Source of the DNA: Bacillus carboniphilus
GTDB lineage: Bacteria > Bacillota > Bacilli > Bacillales > JC228
Assembly: GCF_039522365.1 (NCBI RefSeq)
Contig: NZ_BAAADJ010000064.1
Span: forward strand, 124,001-188,000
Reading direction: 5' to 3'
DNA length: 64,000 nucleotides
Shown here: piece by piece, positions 44,258 through 53,678 of the stretch
How the letters are laid out: each line of letters starts with the position of its first letter
Numbering within the stretch: the stretch's first letter is position 1
Program-made: the position numbers and the translations under genes
The notes under the pieces: model-generated
What the model was told of the DNA's origin: nothing
Seen by the model: only the letters and a program-made list of their open reading frames with translations
The model's database searches: none

Positions 44258-45598
44258 ATGAATCATTATTTATATGGAAACCAATCCGTCAACGAGGAAG
44301 GTCATTTAACTGTTGGTGGAATCGATACAGTACATTTAGTAGAAAAGTATGGTACACCACTATATATCTATGATGTTGGGCTAATTAGACAAAAAGCTCA
44401 TGACTTTCAAGCTGCCTTTAAGAAATTAGGAATTCCATATCAGGTGGCCTATGCAAGTAAAGCTTTTTCCTGTGTAGCAATGTTTCAAGTGATTAAGGAA
44501 GAAGGCTTATCTCTTGATGTTGTATCTGGAGGAGAGCTTTATACAGCAATAGCAGCTGGTTTCCCTTCTGAAAAAATTCATTTTCATGGAAACAATAAAA
44601 GTGATGAAGAGCTACTTATGGCCATTGAGAATGAAATTGGATGTATTGTTGTTGACAATTATTATGAACTTTCTAGGCTAATTGAGCTTGTAAAAGAACA
44701 TGACAAGAATGTTAGCATTCTAATTCGTGTAACGCCAGGGATTGAGGCACATACACATGATTATATTTTAACTGGGCAAGAGGATTCTAAATTTGGATTT
44801 GATCTTCAAAATGGTCAAGCAGAAGAAGCAATTAAAATGGCAATGGCCTGTGAGAACATAGAGGTTCTTGGCCTACATTGTCATATTGGGTCCCAAATTT
44901 TTGAAACAACAGGATTCGTTCTGGCTGCTAGAAAAATTATGGAAAAATTGCGTGAGTGGAAAGACGCCTTTCAATATGAGGCAAAAGTGTTAAACCTCGG
45001 AGGCGGATTTGGAATTCGCTATACAAAAGAGGATGACCCAATCCCTCCAAGTCAATACATTTATGAGATGATGCAAGAAGTAATGAGCCAAGTAGAGGAG
45101 CAAGGTTTGAAGAAACCAGAAATTTGGATCGAACCTGGTCGTTCTATCGTGGGTGATGCAGGAATTACCTTATACAAAGTAGGTTCTCATAAAGTAGTTC
45201 CAGAGGTTCGTAAATACTTGGCTGTTGATGGAGGGATGAGTGATAACATACGTCCTGCTCTCTATGAAGCAAAATATGAAGCTGTTTTGGCTAATCGTAT
45301 GGAAGATAAGGCAGATGAGGTTGTTTCGATCGCTGGGAAATGTTGTGAATCAGGCGATATGTTGATATGGGATTTACCCCTACCACAAGCTCGGCCTGGG
45401 GATATCCTAGCTGTTTTCTGTACAGGAGCCTATGGATATTCAATGGCTAATAATTATAACCGAATTCCTAGACCGCCCGTTGTCTTTATCGAAAATGGTC
45501 AAGACAAACTTGTCATTGGAAGAGAGACATATCAAGATCTAGTGAAATTAGATTTACCTTATGTAAGGGAAGCTGTTGAATCACTTGACGGGAAATAA
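44258..45598 (+). CDS. lysA: Diaminopimelate decarboxylase
   Basis: 446-aa PLP enzyme (alanine-racemase-fold barrel) that makes lysine from meso-diaminopimelate. Schiff-base Lys in A-Y-A-S-K-A-F; H-F-H-G-N-N-K; phosphate-binding G-G-G-F-G; substrate E-P-G-R-S and C-E-S-G-D, with Y in G-A-Y-G-Y-S-M. Start by similarity and spacing at ATG 44258 or 44252; the frame extends to 44207 with little support. Follows spoVAF as in B. subtilis. Confidence 0.94.
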   Translation: MNHYLYGNQSVNEEGHLTVGGIDTVHLVEKYGTPLYIYDVGLIRQKAHDFQAAFKKLGIPYQVAYASKAFSCVAMFQVIKEEGLSLDVVSGGELYTAIAAGFPSEKIHFHGNNKSDEELLMAIENEIGCIVVDNYYELSRLIELVKEHDKNVSILIRVTPGIEAHTHDYILTGQEDSKFGFDLQNGQAEEAIKMAMACENIEVLGLHCHIGSQIFETTGFVLAARKIMEKLREWKDAFQYEAKVLNLGGGFGIRYTKEDDPIPPSQYIYEMMQEVMSQVEEQGLKKPEIWIEPGRSIVGDAGITLYKVGSHKVVPEVRKYLAVDGGMSDNIRPALYEAKYEAVLANRMEDKADEVVSIAGKCCESGDMLIWDLPLPQARPGDILAVFCTGAYGYSMANNYNRIPRPPVVFIENGQDKLVIGRETYQDLVKLDLPYVREAVESLDGK

Positions 45599-45659
45599 AC
45601 CTTCACCTAAAATAAAAAACGCTTTTTCTTAATTCGCTATAATATAAGGTGGCCAAAAA

Positions 45660-45746
45660 ATGAGGAAACAAAATATCATACTACTTGTCATACTATTAGT
45701 AGGGGCATTGATTTGGGGAGGAGTTTACTGGGGATTCCTTCAATAA
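45660..45746 (+). CDS. 28-aa single-pass membrane peptide, unknown
   Basis: ATG 45660 has an aaggtgg site at 45646-45652. Product: basic N terminus M-R-K-Q-N, then one hydrophobic segment from I-I-L-L-V-I-L-L to W-G-G-V-Y-W-G-F-L-Q. It looks like a small membrane peptide; I cannot name it. It lies between lysA and ribT where B. subtilis has ppiB and the rib operon. No terminator is clear on either side. Confidence 0.5.
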   Translation: MRKQNIILLVILLVGALIWGGVYWGFLQ

Positions 45747-45839
45747 TCCTTAGTCTTATTCCTATAAATAAATGTTTAGGCGTATACCTTTAGAAAAAAA
45801 TGGTAAGAATAAACAAAAAAGGCTTTTTTAAGATTATGA

Positions 45840-46211
<372 letters not shown>

Positions 46212-46220
46212 TAATGAGTA

Positions 46221-46250
46221 AAAAGAGTTCCCAGTGGGAACTCTTTTGTC
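46221..46250. terminator. Bidirectional terminator between ribT and ypuF
   Basis: Perfect 12-bp stem AAAAGAGTTCCC (46221-46232) / GGGAACTCTTTT (46236-46247) between convergent genes. Confidence 0.92.
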
Positions 46251-46758
46251 ATTTATTTTTCCTTTTTATAGAATCGTTTCTTGCTTCAATAACCTCCGTG
46301 CGGTCTCTAAGTTTATGCTTATGAATCAAATATTTGTCCACAACTTCTTTGTTACCAAATATCCAATCGTGTTGTTCACATTCCTTTTCGCATTCACTCA
46401 AAAGGATTGGGTCAATAATAGGAAGGTCTACACTACTGTATGGTAGACATTGCTCTACTCTCTCAATTTCCTTAGATAGAAGCTTTAAATAAAGCTCTAT
46501 ATCTAAACCGAGTTTTTGTACCGAATGTGATTGCTCCTTAAGGATTTTCCTTGATTTTCTTAGAACTTTGGCAGCACCAGTTAGGTTTCCACGACGGTAA
46601 TGGTAGAAGCCTACTGCCGTTTGAATTAAACCGACCCAAACAGGGTCTTTATTGCCATCTTTACTTTTCCAATATTCTTCTAGTACTTCATGGCATTCAA
46701 AATAGTCACGGTTTCCGTGGAAATATGACAAGAATAGTATATAGCTTTGTGGGTACAT
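46249..46758 (-). CDS. ypuF: DUF309 protein YpuF
   Basis: 169 aa from the ATG at 46758 with gagggga upstream; five extra upstream residues are unlikely. The family motif H-G-N-R-D-Y-F-E-C-H-E-V-L-E-E-Y-W (about 13-29) and A-V-G-F-Y-H-Y-R-R-G-N are present; the rest is helical and charged. Function unknown. Same place as ypuF beside ribT and scpA in B. subtilis. Divergent from scpA. Confidence 0.88.
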   Translation of the reverse strand: MYPQSYILFLSYFHGNRDYFECHEVLEEYWKSKDGNKDPVWVGLIQTAVGFYHYRRGNLTGAAKVLRKSRKILKEQSHSVQKLGLDIELYLKLLSKEIERVEQCLPYSSVDLPIIDPILLSECEKECEQHDWIFGNKEVVDKYLIHKHKLRDRTEVIEARNDSIKRKNK

Positions 46759-46922
46759 AAAAGATCCCCTCACTAAAATTGTTGACTTAATCGTAACATG
46801 CAGAGCTTGAATTTTGGAAATATCTTAGGCACAACAACAATTTCCTATTGGAGTGACGCCGATAATCCTCTATACTTAAGGGTAGTTTTCTTTTTTGAGA
46901 ATAATAACCTAGGCGTGATATT

Positions 46923-47657
46923 ATGGAATACTTAGTAAAAATAGATGCTTTTGAAGGACCACTTGATTTATTACTACACCTTATTCAAAAGCTTGAAATT
47001 GATATATATGATATCCCTATGAAGGATATCACTGAACAATATATGTCATACATACACACAATGCAGGAATTGAAGCTAGATGTAGCTAGTGAATATTTAG
47101 TTATGGCTGCAACTTTACTTGCCATTAAGAGTAAGATGCTGCTTCCTAAACATGATCATGAACCACTTGAAGAGGATGAATTCCAATACGAAGAAGATCC
47201 ACGTGATGAATTGGTAGAAAGACTTATTGAATATAAGAAGTATAAGGAAGCTGCTAAAGAGCTAAAAGACAGAGAGGAAGAAAGAAGTCTCATGTTTACA
47301 AGACCTCCGGTTGACCTGTCTCAATATGAGAAGGATGATGCTTCTGTTCCTGTCGATTTAGATGTCAACATATACGATATGATTGCAGCTTTTCAAAAAT
47401 TACTAAGAAGAAAAAAGCTACAAAAACCATTATCTACGAGAATTACGAAGCAGGATATACCGATTGAGCAAAGAATGGATGAAATAAGGGCGTTATTGCA
47501 TCATTCATTCCAAAAACCATTTAGTGAGCTCTTTACGTATCAAGATAAGTCTCATATGGTGGTAACTTTTTTAGCTATCTTAGAACTATTAAAGCGAAAC
47601 GAAATAGATGCTCTTCAAAAGGATAACTTTTCAGAGCTCATCATATTAGCAGTTTAG
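46923..47657 (+). CDS. scpA: Segregation and condensation protein A
   Basis: 244-aa kleisin of the SMC-ScpAB condensin. N-terminal helical domain F-E-G-P-L-D-L-L-L-H-L-I-Q-K (11-24) and C-terminal winged helix with F-L-A-I-L-E-L-L-K. Acidic linker E-P-L-E-E-D-E in between. 16 bp before scpB. Acts in chromosome compaction and origin segregation. Confidence 0.95.
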   Translation: MEYLVKIDAFEGPLDLLLHLIQKLEIDIYDIPMKDITEQYMSYIHTMQELKLDVASEYLVMAATLLAIKSKMLLPKHDHEPLEEDEFQYEEDPRDELVERLIEYKKYKEAAKELKDREEERSLMFTRPPVDLSQYEKDDASVPVDLDVNIYDMIAAFQKLLRRKKLQKPLSTRITKQDIPIEQRMDEIRALLHHSFQKPFSELFTYQDKSHMVVTFLAILELLKRNEIDALQKDNFSELIILAV

Positions 47658-47673
47658 AGAGGTGTAACGAGTT

Positions 47674-48258
47674 TTGACTATTGTAAATTGGTTCAGCATA
47701 ATTGAAAGCCTGCTTTTTGCAGCAGGAGATGAGGGGCTTTCCACAAAACAGATAGGGTCGGTCCTAGAAAAGAGTGAAAAGGAAGTCATGTCTCTCATGA
47801 ATGAAATAAAGGGAAGCTATGAAAAGCCAGAAAGAGGCCTGTTAATTATGCAAATAGGAGACACCTTTCAGTTGGTTACGAAGAAAGAAAATGCAGACTA
47901 CTTGAAGAAATTGGTGGAATCACCACATCAACAAACGTTGTCGCAAGCAGCTCTTGAAACATTAGCTATCATTGCTTACCGCCAACCAATTACAAGAGTA
48001 GAAATTGAAGAAGTTCGAGGAGTAAAAACGGAAAGACCTTTGCAAACACTAATGGCTAAAGGACTTATAGAAGAGTGTGGTAGAGCAGAAGGAACTGGAC
48101 GCGCTTATCTTTATGGCACAACTAAAACGTTTCTCGATGTTTTTGGGTTAAAGGATTTGAATGAACTCCCTACACTTCCAAACGAGGTAGAAGATGAGGA
48201 TGTTCAAAATGAAGCGGATTTATTTTTTGAGACATTCCAAGAAAGATTTGATATGTAA
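47674..48258 (+). CDS. scpB: Segregation and condensation protein B
   Basis: 194 aa with two winged-helix domains: I-E-S-L-L-F-A-A-G-D-E-G-L at the start and L-A-I-I-A-Y-R-Q-P-I-T-R-V-E-I-E-E-V-R-G-V near 107-127. Dimerises and binds ScpA. TTG start at 47674 with aggtg at 47660, giving M-T-I-V-N-W. Ends in an acidic tail. Confidence 0.94.
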   Translation: MTIVNWFSIIESLLFAAGDEGLSTKQIGSVLEKSEKEVMSLMNEIKGSYEKPERGLLIMQIGDTFQLVTKKENADYLKKLVESPHQQTLSQAALETLAIIAYRQPITRVEIEEVRGVKTERPLQTLMAKGLIEECGRAEGTGRAYLYGTTKTFLDVFGLKDLNELPTLPNEVEDEDVQNEADLFFETFQERFDM

Positions 48259-48346
48259 TTCATCAGAATTTTCGTACAAATATTTCCTCTTGTGATAGAA
48301 TAAGATGATAATGAAATATTCCTATCAAACTTTGAGGAGGATCAGT

Positions 48347-48763
48347 TTGGAAATTGTATCTTTACAAGGAAAAGAGTTAGAAAAAGCCTTACCGAACTCA
48401 CCAGAAGATAGCTTTTCTCGAAGTGAAGTAACCTTTAAAACAGGTGACAAAGAATATACTTTTTCATTATTGTACGTACGGATTTTTGAAGAATTAGCTT
48501 TGCAGGCAACTCCTTTTAATGAACAGCCATTGATACAAGTTGAGGGACGATCCTATTATGTAAGAGATCTTGCAGCTTTTATCTATTTAATAGCAAATCC
48601 AAATGCACGGGGTAAAAAAGAAGTATACCTTCCAGAGCAAACACAACTAGTCCAGGCATTTGAACAGGTGGATTGGGAGAGGATTGAGGATATTGTAAAG
48701 AGTCTTAATACAGATGGACGTGCTATAGTACCGTCATCCATTGTAGTATTGAAACAACCATGA
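48347..48763 (+). CDS. Hypothetical protein between scpB and ypuI
   Basis: 138 aa from the TTG at 48347, directly behind aggagg (48335-48340); the frame also opens at ATG 48305 but without a comparable site. Product begins M-E-I-V-S-L-Q-G-K-E-L-E-K. Soluble, no signal, mildly acidic. I recognise no family. Lies in line with scpAB and ypuI (25 bp before the latter), so it is probably co-expressed with them; nothing in it reveals a function. Confidence 0.75.
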   Translation: MEIVSLQGKELEKALPNSPEDSFSRSEVTFKTGDKEYTFSLLYVRIFEELALQATPFNEQPLIQVEGRSYYVRDLAAFIYLIANPNARGKKEVYLPEQTQLVQAFEQVDWERIEDIVKSLNTDGRAIVPSSIVVLKQP

Positions 48764-48788
48764 ATATCCCATAGGAGGGTTCATTTAG

Positions 48789-49277
48789 ATGGCTCAGTCA
48801 TTAGTGAAAACACAGATACAACAAGCGAATACTGTATTAGAAAAAAACGTGAATCGAATGGAAATGTTCTTGAATCATACAACAATAGAAACTCTACAGG
48901 ATGAAGAGTTAGGAGATTTATCTTATTATAAAGGCCTTTTATCAAGCTTAAGAAGACTGTGTGTGTATTGCGAAGATGCTTTTGAGACGTGTCAAGTGAT
49001 TGTAAATCAAGAGAACTTCTCGAAGCCAGCAGCAGAAAGAACCCTTTATCGAATCTTCCATCAATGTATAGAAGAATTCTTTTCTCCTAGAGCTGATCTA
49101 TGGTATGAGGATAGTCGTTCAGCCTATACAGGAAAAAATAGTATTAAGTTTAGAAAAAAAGCACCGTCCTCTTTTCAGGAGCTTTTTCTTGATTTAGAAC
49201 AGCCTTTTCAAAAGTTAAGAGAAGAACTTGAGTACTATGAAACGGACTATGCGACAAAAATGGCTCAGAGTAAGTAG
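48789..49277 (+). CDS. ypuI: YpuI-like protein (DUF3907)
   Basis: 162 aa, cytosolic, mostly helical. M-A-Q-S-L-V-K-T-Q-I-Q-Q-A-N-T-V-L-E-K start, C-V-Y-C-E-D-A-F-E mid-protein and the Y-R-I-F-H-Q-C-I-E-E-F-F-S-P segment. Identity rests on family resemblance and its place between scpB and dacB, as in B. subtilis. Function unknown. Ends at a terminator. Confidence 0.82.
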   Translation: MAQSLVKTQIQQANTVLEKNVNRMEMFLNHTTIETLQDEELGDLSYYKGLLSSLRRLCVYCEDAFETCQVIVNQENFSKPAAERTLYRIFHQCIEEFFSPRADLWYEDSRSAYTGKNSIKFRKKAPSSFQELFLDLEQPFQKLREELEYYETDYATKMAQSK

Positions 49278-49285
49278 CTATATTG

Positions 49286-49312
49286 CAGACCATACAGGGT
49301 CTGTTTTTTTAT
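49286..49312 (+). terminator. Terminator of scpAB-ypuI group
   Basis: Stem CAGACC (49286-49291) / GGTCTG (49298-49303), then seven T. Confidence 0.85.
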
Positions 49313-49382
49313 TTGGAAAAGTTTAAATGGATTAGCCTTACCCATAGACTAATGATGAATGCCAAAGAGGAAGGGGATTATC

Positions 49383-50267
49383 GTGAGTTCAAGATCATAT
49401 GAACAGTATGTTGATGAGGTGCGAAATTGGGTCTTAGATGTAAAAGAGTGCATGGATATGGAACGTTTTGAAGAACCCGATGATTTAACAGAAAAGATAA
49501 ATAGATTAGATGAATTGGTTCAAAATCAAAGTGTTGAAAACTTGGAGTCAATTGGTGAAATACAGGAATTAGTATATGAAATCAATGAGAAGTTTCAACA
49601 ACTACGATCAGAAGAGAAGCCTGAGCAACGGCAACAAAAGGCAGTGGCGATTGGTAAACATACATTACCACCACTACCTTATGCTTATAACGCTTTAGAG
49701 CCTTTTATCGCGGAAAGAATAATGAAATTACACCATACTAAACATCACCAATCTTATGTAGACGGTCTAAATAAAGCCGAGAAAAAACTAGAACAAGCTC
49801 GAAAAAACAACGACTTTGAACTTATAAAGCATTGGGAAAGAGAACTTGCATTTCATGGTTCGGGTCACTATTTGCATACGATTTTCTGGAATAATATGAT
49901 ACCTGGTGGTGGAGGGAAACCAAGAGGTGATCTTGCTCGAGAAATTGATTCATACTTTGGTTCTTTTAAGGCCTTTCAAGCTCAATTTACAGAGGCAGCC
50001 AAGAATGTTGAAGGAGTAGGGTGGGCTATTCTTGTTTGGTCCCCAAGGTCTCGTCATTTAGAGATTCTTCAGAGTGAAAGACACATGATTCTAACACAAT
50101 GGGATACGATTCCACTTCTTGCATTAGATGTTTGGGAACACGCCTATTATCTACAATATGAAAATCGTAGAGCTGAGTACGTTGACGCATGGTGGAATGT
50201 TGTAAATTGGAGAGACGTCGAAGCACGTTTTGAAGAAGCTAAAAAAATCAGATGGAAACCATACTAA
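49383..50267 (+). CDS. sodF: Iron/manganese superoxide dismutase family protein with N-terminal extension
   Basis: 294 aa from GTG 49383 (aagg-gga upstream); ATG 49359 is in frame but spans that site. About 95 N-terminal residues, acidic and probably coiled-coil, precede a complete Fe/Mn-SOD domain: L-P-P-L-P-Y-A-Y-N-A-L-E-P, first His in H-H-T-K-H-H-Q-S-Y, second in F-H-G-S-G-H-Y-L-H, then D-V-W-E-H-A-Y-Y-L-Q-Y with Asp and His. Same layout as B. subtilis SodF, a poorly expressed SOD. No signal peptide. Confidence 0.9.
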   Translation: MSSRSYEQYVDEVRNWVLDVKECMDMERFEEPDDLTEKINRLDELVQNQSVENLESIGEIQELVYEINEKFQQLRSEEKPEQRQQKAVAIGKHTLPPLPYAYNALEPFIAERIMKLHHTKHHQSYVDGLNKAEKKLEQARKNNDFELIKHWERELAFHGSGHYLHTIFWNNMIPGGGGKPRGDLAREIDSYFGSFKAFQAQFTEAAKNVEGVGWAILVWSPRSRHLEILQSERHMILTQWDTIPLLALDVWEHAYYLQYENRRAEYVDAWWNVVNWRDVEARFEEAKKIRWKPY

Positions 50268-50273
50268 TATTAT

Positions 50274-50307
50274 GCCTGAAGGGCCTTTGGCTCCTTCGGC
50301 TTTTTTT
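50274..50307 (+). terminator. Terminator of sodF
   Basis: GCCTGAAGG (50274-50282) pairs with CCTTCGGC (50293-50300) with one bulge, then seven T. Confidence 0.75.
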
Positions 50308-50363
50308 GTGGCTTCTTATAAGTCCTTTACGCTCGTTTTTTCTCATTGTCAGTGAGCTTGTGT

Positions 50364-50391
50364 TCATATAAGTGCCTGTCCTGCATAAACT
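50364..50391 (+). promoter_or_regulatory. Candidate sigma-E promoter of dacB
   Basis: TCATATA (50364-50370), 13-bp spacer, CATAAACT (50384-50391), matching 6 of 7 and 7 of 8 positions of the sigma-E consensus. dacB-spmAB is a sigma-E operon in B. subtilis. Confidence 0.55.
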
Positions 50392-50423
50392 TGTACAAAG
50401 CAACTTGAAAAGGAGAAGAGAGA

Positions 50424-51575
50424 ATGCCCAGGTTTAAAAAGATTGTAATATTTATCCTATGTTCTTTACTTATATTTTCCATTTCACCAGGGAAGACAAA
50501 AGCCGTATCGGTTAGTGCGTATAGTGCCATTTTAATAGATCAAGATACAGGTCGAGTGTTATATGAAAAACGAGCACATGAAAAGAGAAGAATTGCGTCC
50601 ATTACGAAAATCATGACAGCTATTTTAGCCATTGAATCCGGTAAGATGGACGAGATGGTCACGGTTAGTTCCAATGCGTTTGGTACTGAAGGTTCTTCCT
50701 TGTATTTAAAAAAGGGAGAAAAAATTAAGCTTCAGGACCTTGTTTACGGCCTTATGCTTCGTTCTGGAAATGATGCTGCTGTAGCTATTGCAGAGCATGT
50801 AGGTGGAAGTGTAGAAGGGTTCGCATTTTTAATGAATCAAAAGGCTTTTGAAATAGGGATGAACAACAGTCATTTTACAAATCCGCATGGTTTAGATGAC
50901 TCTGACGACCATTACTCGACTGCGTATGATATGGCCATTTTAACAGCGTATGCCATGAAAAATGAAGCCTATCAGAAAATTTCTGGGACCAAGGTGCACC
51001 GTGCTCCAAACCCTGGAGAAAAATGGGATCGAGTATGGAGAAACAAAAACAAATTATTAACTAGACTCTATGATTATAGTACAGGTGGAAAAACAGGTTT
51101 CACTGAAAAAGCTAGGAGAACTCTCGTCTCAACAGCTACTAAGGGTGATATGAATTTAATTGCTGTAACCCTAAATGCTCCTAGTGATTGGGATGATCAT
51201 ATCCATATGTTTGAATATGGGTTTGATCAATACGACAACATGAAGCTCTTACATAAAGGACAAATACCTGAACTGGATGATTCCTTTTATGAAGGAAAAG
51301 TCTCGATTCATAGTGATTATTCGTATCCCTTAACTGCAGAAGAAAAGGATCAGATCCGAGTTGAATATAGAATGATAGAACCCAAGAAAAGATGGGAGCG
51401 TCATCAGGAGGATATTCCGGAGATCGTCGGTAAAGCAATTGTTTATTTTAAAGAGGAAGTAGTCAAGGAACTACCCATTTTTTATGAAGGAGAGGTACCT
51501 AAGGACGAAAAAACATGGTTTGAATGGTTTAAAGGTGTTTTCACAGCGTTCATAGGTGTTGATATGTATGGTTAA
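50424..51575 (+). CDS. dacB: D-alanyl-D-alanine carboxypeptidase DacB (PBP5*)
   Basis: 383 aa. Signal peptide about 1-27; S-I-T-K active-site motif in I-A-S-I-T-K-I-M, S-G-N in R-S-G-N-D-A, K-T-G in G-G-K-T-G-F. Sporulation PBP5* that trims mother-cell-made cortex peptidoglycan. Strong aaaaggag site. Overlaps spmA by 8 bp, as the dacB-spmA-spmB operon of B. subtilis. Confidence 0.93.
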   Translation: MPRFKKIVIFILCSLLIFSISPGKTKAVSVSAYSAILIDQDTGRVLYEKRAHEKRRIASITKIMTAILAIESGKMDEMVTVSSNAFGTEGSSLYLKKGEKIKLQDLVYGLMLRSGNDAAVAIAEHVGGSVEGFAFLMNQKAFEIGMNNSHFTNPHGLDDSDDHYSTAYDMAILTAYAMKNEAYQKISGTKVHRAPNPGEKWDRVWRNKNKLLTRLYDYSTGGKTGFTEKARRTLVSTATKGDMNLIAVTLNAPSDWDDHIHMFEYGFDQYDNMKLLHKGQIPELDDSFYEGKVSIHSDYSYPLTAEEKDQIRVEYRMIEPKKRWERHQEDIPEIVGKAIVYFKEEVVKELPIFYEGEVPKDEKTWFEWFKGVFTAFIGVDMYG

Positions 51576-52164
51576 CTACATATGGGTGGGTTTAACAATT
51601 ATTGGTATTATCTTCGCCATCATTAATGGAAACTTGGAAGAAGTAAACAAAGCTCTATTTAATGGGGCTAAGGAAGCTGTGACGATATCAATTGGATTGA
51701 TTAGTATATTAGTATTTTGGCTCGGAATTATGAGAATCGCTCAGGATGCAGGACTTTTAAACACATTGGCTAAACTTTTTAAACCAATTGTAAGAAGACT
51801 CTTCCCGGATGTACCACAGGATCATCCTGCGATGGGTTATATTCTTTCCAACATGATGGCAAACATGTTTGGGCTTGGAAATGCTGCGACACCATTAGGG
51901 ATTAAAGCAATGGAGCAATTAAAGGTTCTAAACGGCAATAAACCTGTAGCGAGTCGCTCTATGATTACTTTCCTAGCCATTAACACATCCAGCCTCACAC
52001 TGATTCCAACAACCGTATTAGCAATACGTATGAATTATAATTCCGCCAATCCGACAGAAATTGTATTACCAACCATTATTGCAACCATTTGTTCTACTAT
52101 GGGTGCCATTATGATCGACCGGTATTTCTATTATCGTAGAGTAAGAAAAGGGAGGGAGTTGTAG
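51568..52164 (+). CDS. spmA: Spore maturation protein A
   Basis: 198-aa membrane protein of the nucleoside-recognition (Gate) family with about five helices. ATG 51568 gives M-V-N-Y-I-W-V-G-L-T, as in B. subtilis; the frame to 51556 lies in dacB. Contains M-A-N-M-F-G-L-G-N-A-A-T-P-L-G-I. With SpmB it is needed for spore core dehydration. Directly abuts spmB. Confidence 0.94.
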   Translation: MVNYIWVGLTIIGIIFAIINGNLEEVNKALFNGAKEAVTISIGLISILVFWLGIMRIAQDAGLLNTLAKLFKPIVRRLFPDVPQDHPAMGYILSNMMANMFGLGNAATPLGIKAMEQLKVLNGNKPVASRSMITFLAINTSSLTLIPTTVLAIRMNYNSANPTEIVLPTIIATICSTMGAIMIDRYFYYRRVRKGREL

Positions 52165-52698
52165 ATGGAATTTATAAGTGCTCTCTCTTTATGGTTAATT
52201 CCTTTAATTATCGGAGGAATATTAATATATGGGACTTTAAAAAGAGTACCCACTTATGAATCATTTGTTGAGGGTGGGAAGGACGGAATCCAAATTGCTT
52301 TTTCTATCATTCCTTATTTAGTGGGTATGCTAGTTGCTATTACTGTATTTCGTGCCTCTGGTGCTCTCGAATATTTTATGGGACTTATAGAGCCTATTCT
52401 TAGATTTGTCGGTGTACCAGCAGAAATTGTTCCCCTTGCCATCATTAGACCTATTTCAGGAACAGCAGCGCTTGGAATGACGAGTGATTTAATAGCTACA
52501 TACGGACCAGATTCATTTATAGGAAGACTTGCTTCTACTTTACAAGGAAGCACTGATACTACTTTCTATGTTTTAACCGTATATTTTGGAGCGGTTGGAA
52601 TAAAGAAAATGGGAGATGCTTTAAAGGTTGGTTTATTAGCGGATTTAGTTGGGATTATTGCTTCAATCGTAATCGTGACATTACTTTTTGCAAGTTAA
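52165..52698 (+). CDS. spmB: Spore maturation protein B
   Basis: 177-aa partner of SpmA, same Gate fold, five to six helices. Conserved R-P-I-S-G-T-A-A-L-G-M-T-S-D-L and S-T-L-Q-G-S-T-D-T-T-F-Y. ggagg site inside the spmA 3' end. Last gene of dacB-spmAB. Confidence 0.94.
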   Translation: MEFISALSLWLIPLIIGGILIYGTLKRVPTYESFVEGGKDGIQIAFSIIPYLVGMLVAITVFRASGALEYFMGLIEPILRFVGVPAEIVPLAIIRPISGTAALGMTSDLIATYGPDSFIGRLASTLQGSTDTTFYVLTVYFGAVGIKKMGDALKVGLLADLVGIIASIVIVTLLFAS

Positions 52699-52702
52699 TT
52701 GG

Positions 52703-52731
52703 GACACATCCTCAGGGTGTGTCTTTTTTTA
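52703..52731 (+). terminator. Terminator of dacB-spmAB
   Basis: Stem GACACATCC (52703-52711) / GGGTGTGTC (52715-52723), one mismatch, then T-run. Confidence 0.85.
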
Positions 52732-52898
52732 TGTCCTTAGACTTGGTATTCCATTTAAAAACTAATCAATTAGGCAACAATGATTATGATGGTTTTTATA
52801 TACTCCTATTGGAATGATTGGTACAATACATCATGTTGTCCTTTTTTCTTGTACAGGATATAGTTTGCGAGTAAGATGATGATGAAGAGGTGATTAGA

Positions 52899-53624
52899 AT
52901 GGAACGCCTACAAAAGGTAATTGCTCAAGCAGGTGTAGCTTCAAGAAGAAAAGCAGAGGAGCTCATTGCGTCTGGAAAAGTAAAAGTGAACGGAAAAACC
53001 ATTACTGAACTTGGTACAAAGGTGAAACCATCTGATGAAATAGAAGTGAACGGGATTCCTTTAGAAAAAGAAGAACCGATTTATTTCGTTTTATATAAGC
53101 CTAGAGGAGTTATTTCTAGTGTGAAGGATGATAAAGGTCGTAAAGTCGTAACTGACTTTTTCCCAGAACTAGGGACGAGAATATTTCCTGTTGGGAGATT
53201 AGATTATGATACATCTGGTTTGTTGTTACTAACCAACGATGGGGAATTTACGAACCAAATTACACACCCAAAGTACCATATCCCGAAAACCTACATTGCT
53301 AAAATAAAAGGGATTCCGAATAAGACAGAGTTAACTCAGCTTCAAAGGGGTGTAAAATTAGAGGATGGTAAGACAGCCCCCGCAAAGGTGAAAATGTTGT
53401 CTCTAGATAAAAGGAAGAACAGCTCGATTATTGAAATTACGATTCATGAGGGACGAAACAGACAAGTCAGAAGAATGTTCGAAGCAATCGGACATTCCGT
53501 TTTAAAACTAAAACGAGAAAGACTCGCCTTTCTAACATTAGCTGGACTATCTCCCGGAGAGTTTCGTGAAATGACGCCACATGAAGTGAAACAATTACGG
53601 TCATTAGCCCTGAATGGAGACTAA
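52899..53624 (+). CDS. rluB: 23S rRNA pseudouridine synthase RluB
   Basis: 241 aa from ATG 52899 (aagaggtga before it). N-terminal S4 RNA-binding domain (A-G-V-A-S-R-R-K-A-E-E-L-I), then RsuA-type synthase with catalytic Asp in G-R-L-D-Y-D-T-S-G-L-L-L-L-T-N-D-G and G-R-N-R-Q-V-R-R-M. Modifies 23S rRNA near position 2605. Located between spmB and resA as in B. subtilis. Confidence 0.93.
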   Translation: MERLQKVIAQAGVASRRKAEELIASGKVKVNGKTITELGTKVKPSDEIEVNGIPLEKEEPIYFVLYKPRGVISSVKDDKGRKVVTDFFPELGTRIFPVGRLDYDTSGLLLLTNDGEFTNQITHPKYHIPKTYIAKIKGIPNKTELTQLQRGVKLEDGKTAPAKVKMLSLDKRKNSSIIEITIHEGRNRQVRRMFEAIGHSVLKLKRERLAFLTLAGLSPGEFREMTPHEVKQLRSLALNGD

Positions 53625-53640
53625 TGTGATAACTGTCACA
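53625..53640. promoter_or_regulatory. Consensus Crp/Fnr-type box upstream of resA
   Basis: TGTGA (53625-53629), six bases, TCACA (53636-53640): an exact TGTGA-N6-TCACA site placed directly after the rluB stop and 88 bp before resA. Its centre is about 61 bp upstream of the start predicted from the -10 at 53682. Confidence 0.6.
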
Positions 53641-53678
53641 TAACCTTCAAAATCTCACGCTGGAGAATGAAAACCAAA

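Noticed and set aside
48305-48346. Longer N terminus for the gene after scpB
   Set aside because: The added 14 codons cover the strong aggagg site used by TTG 48347.
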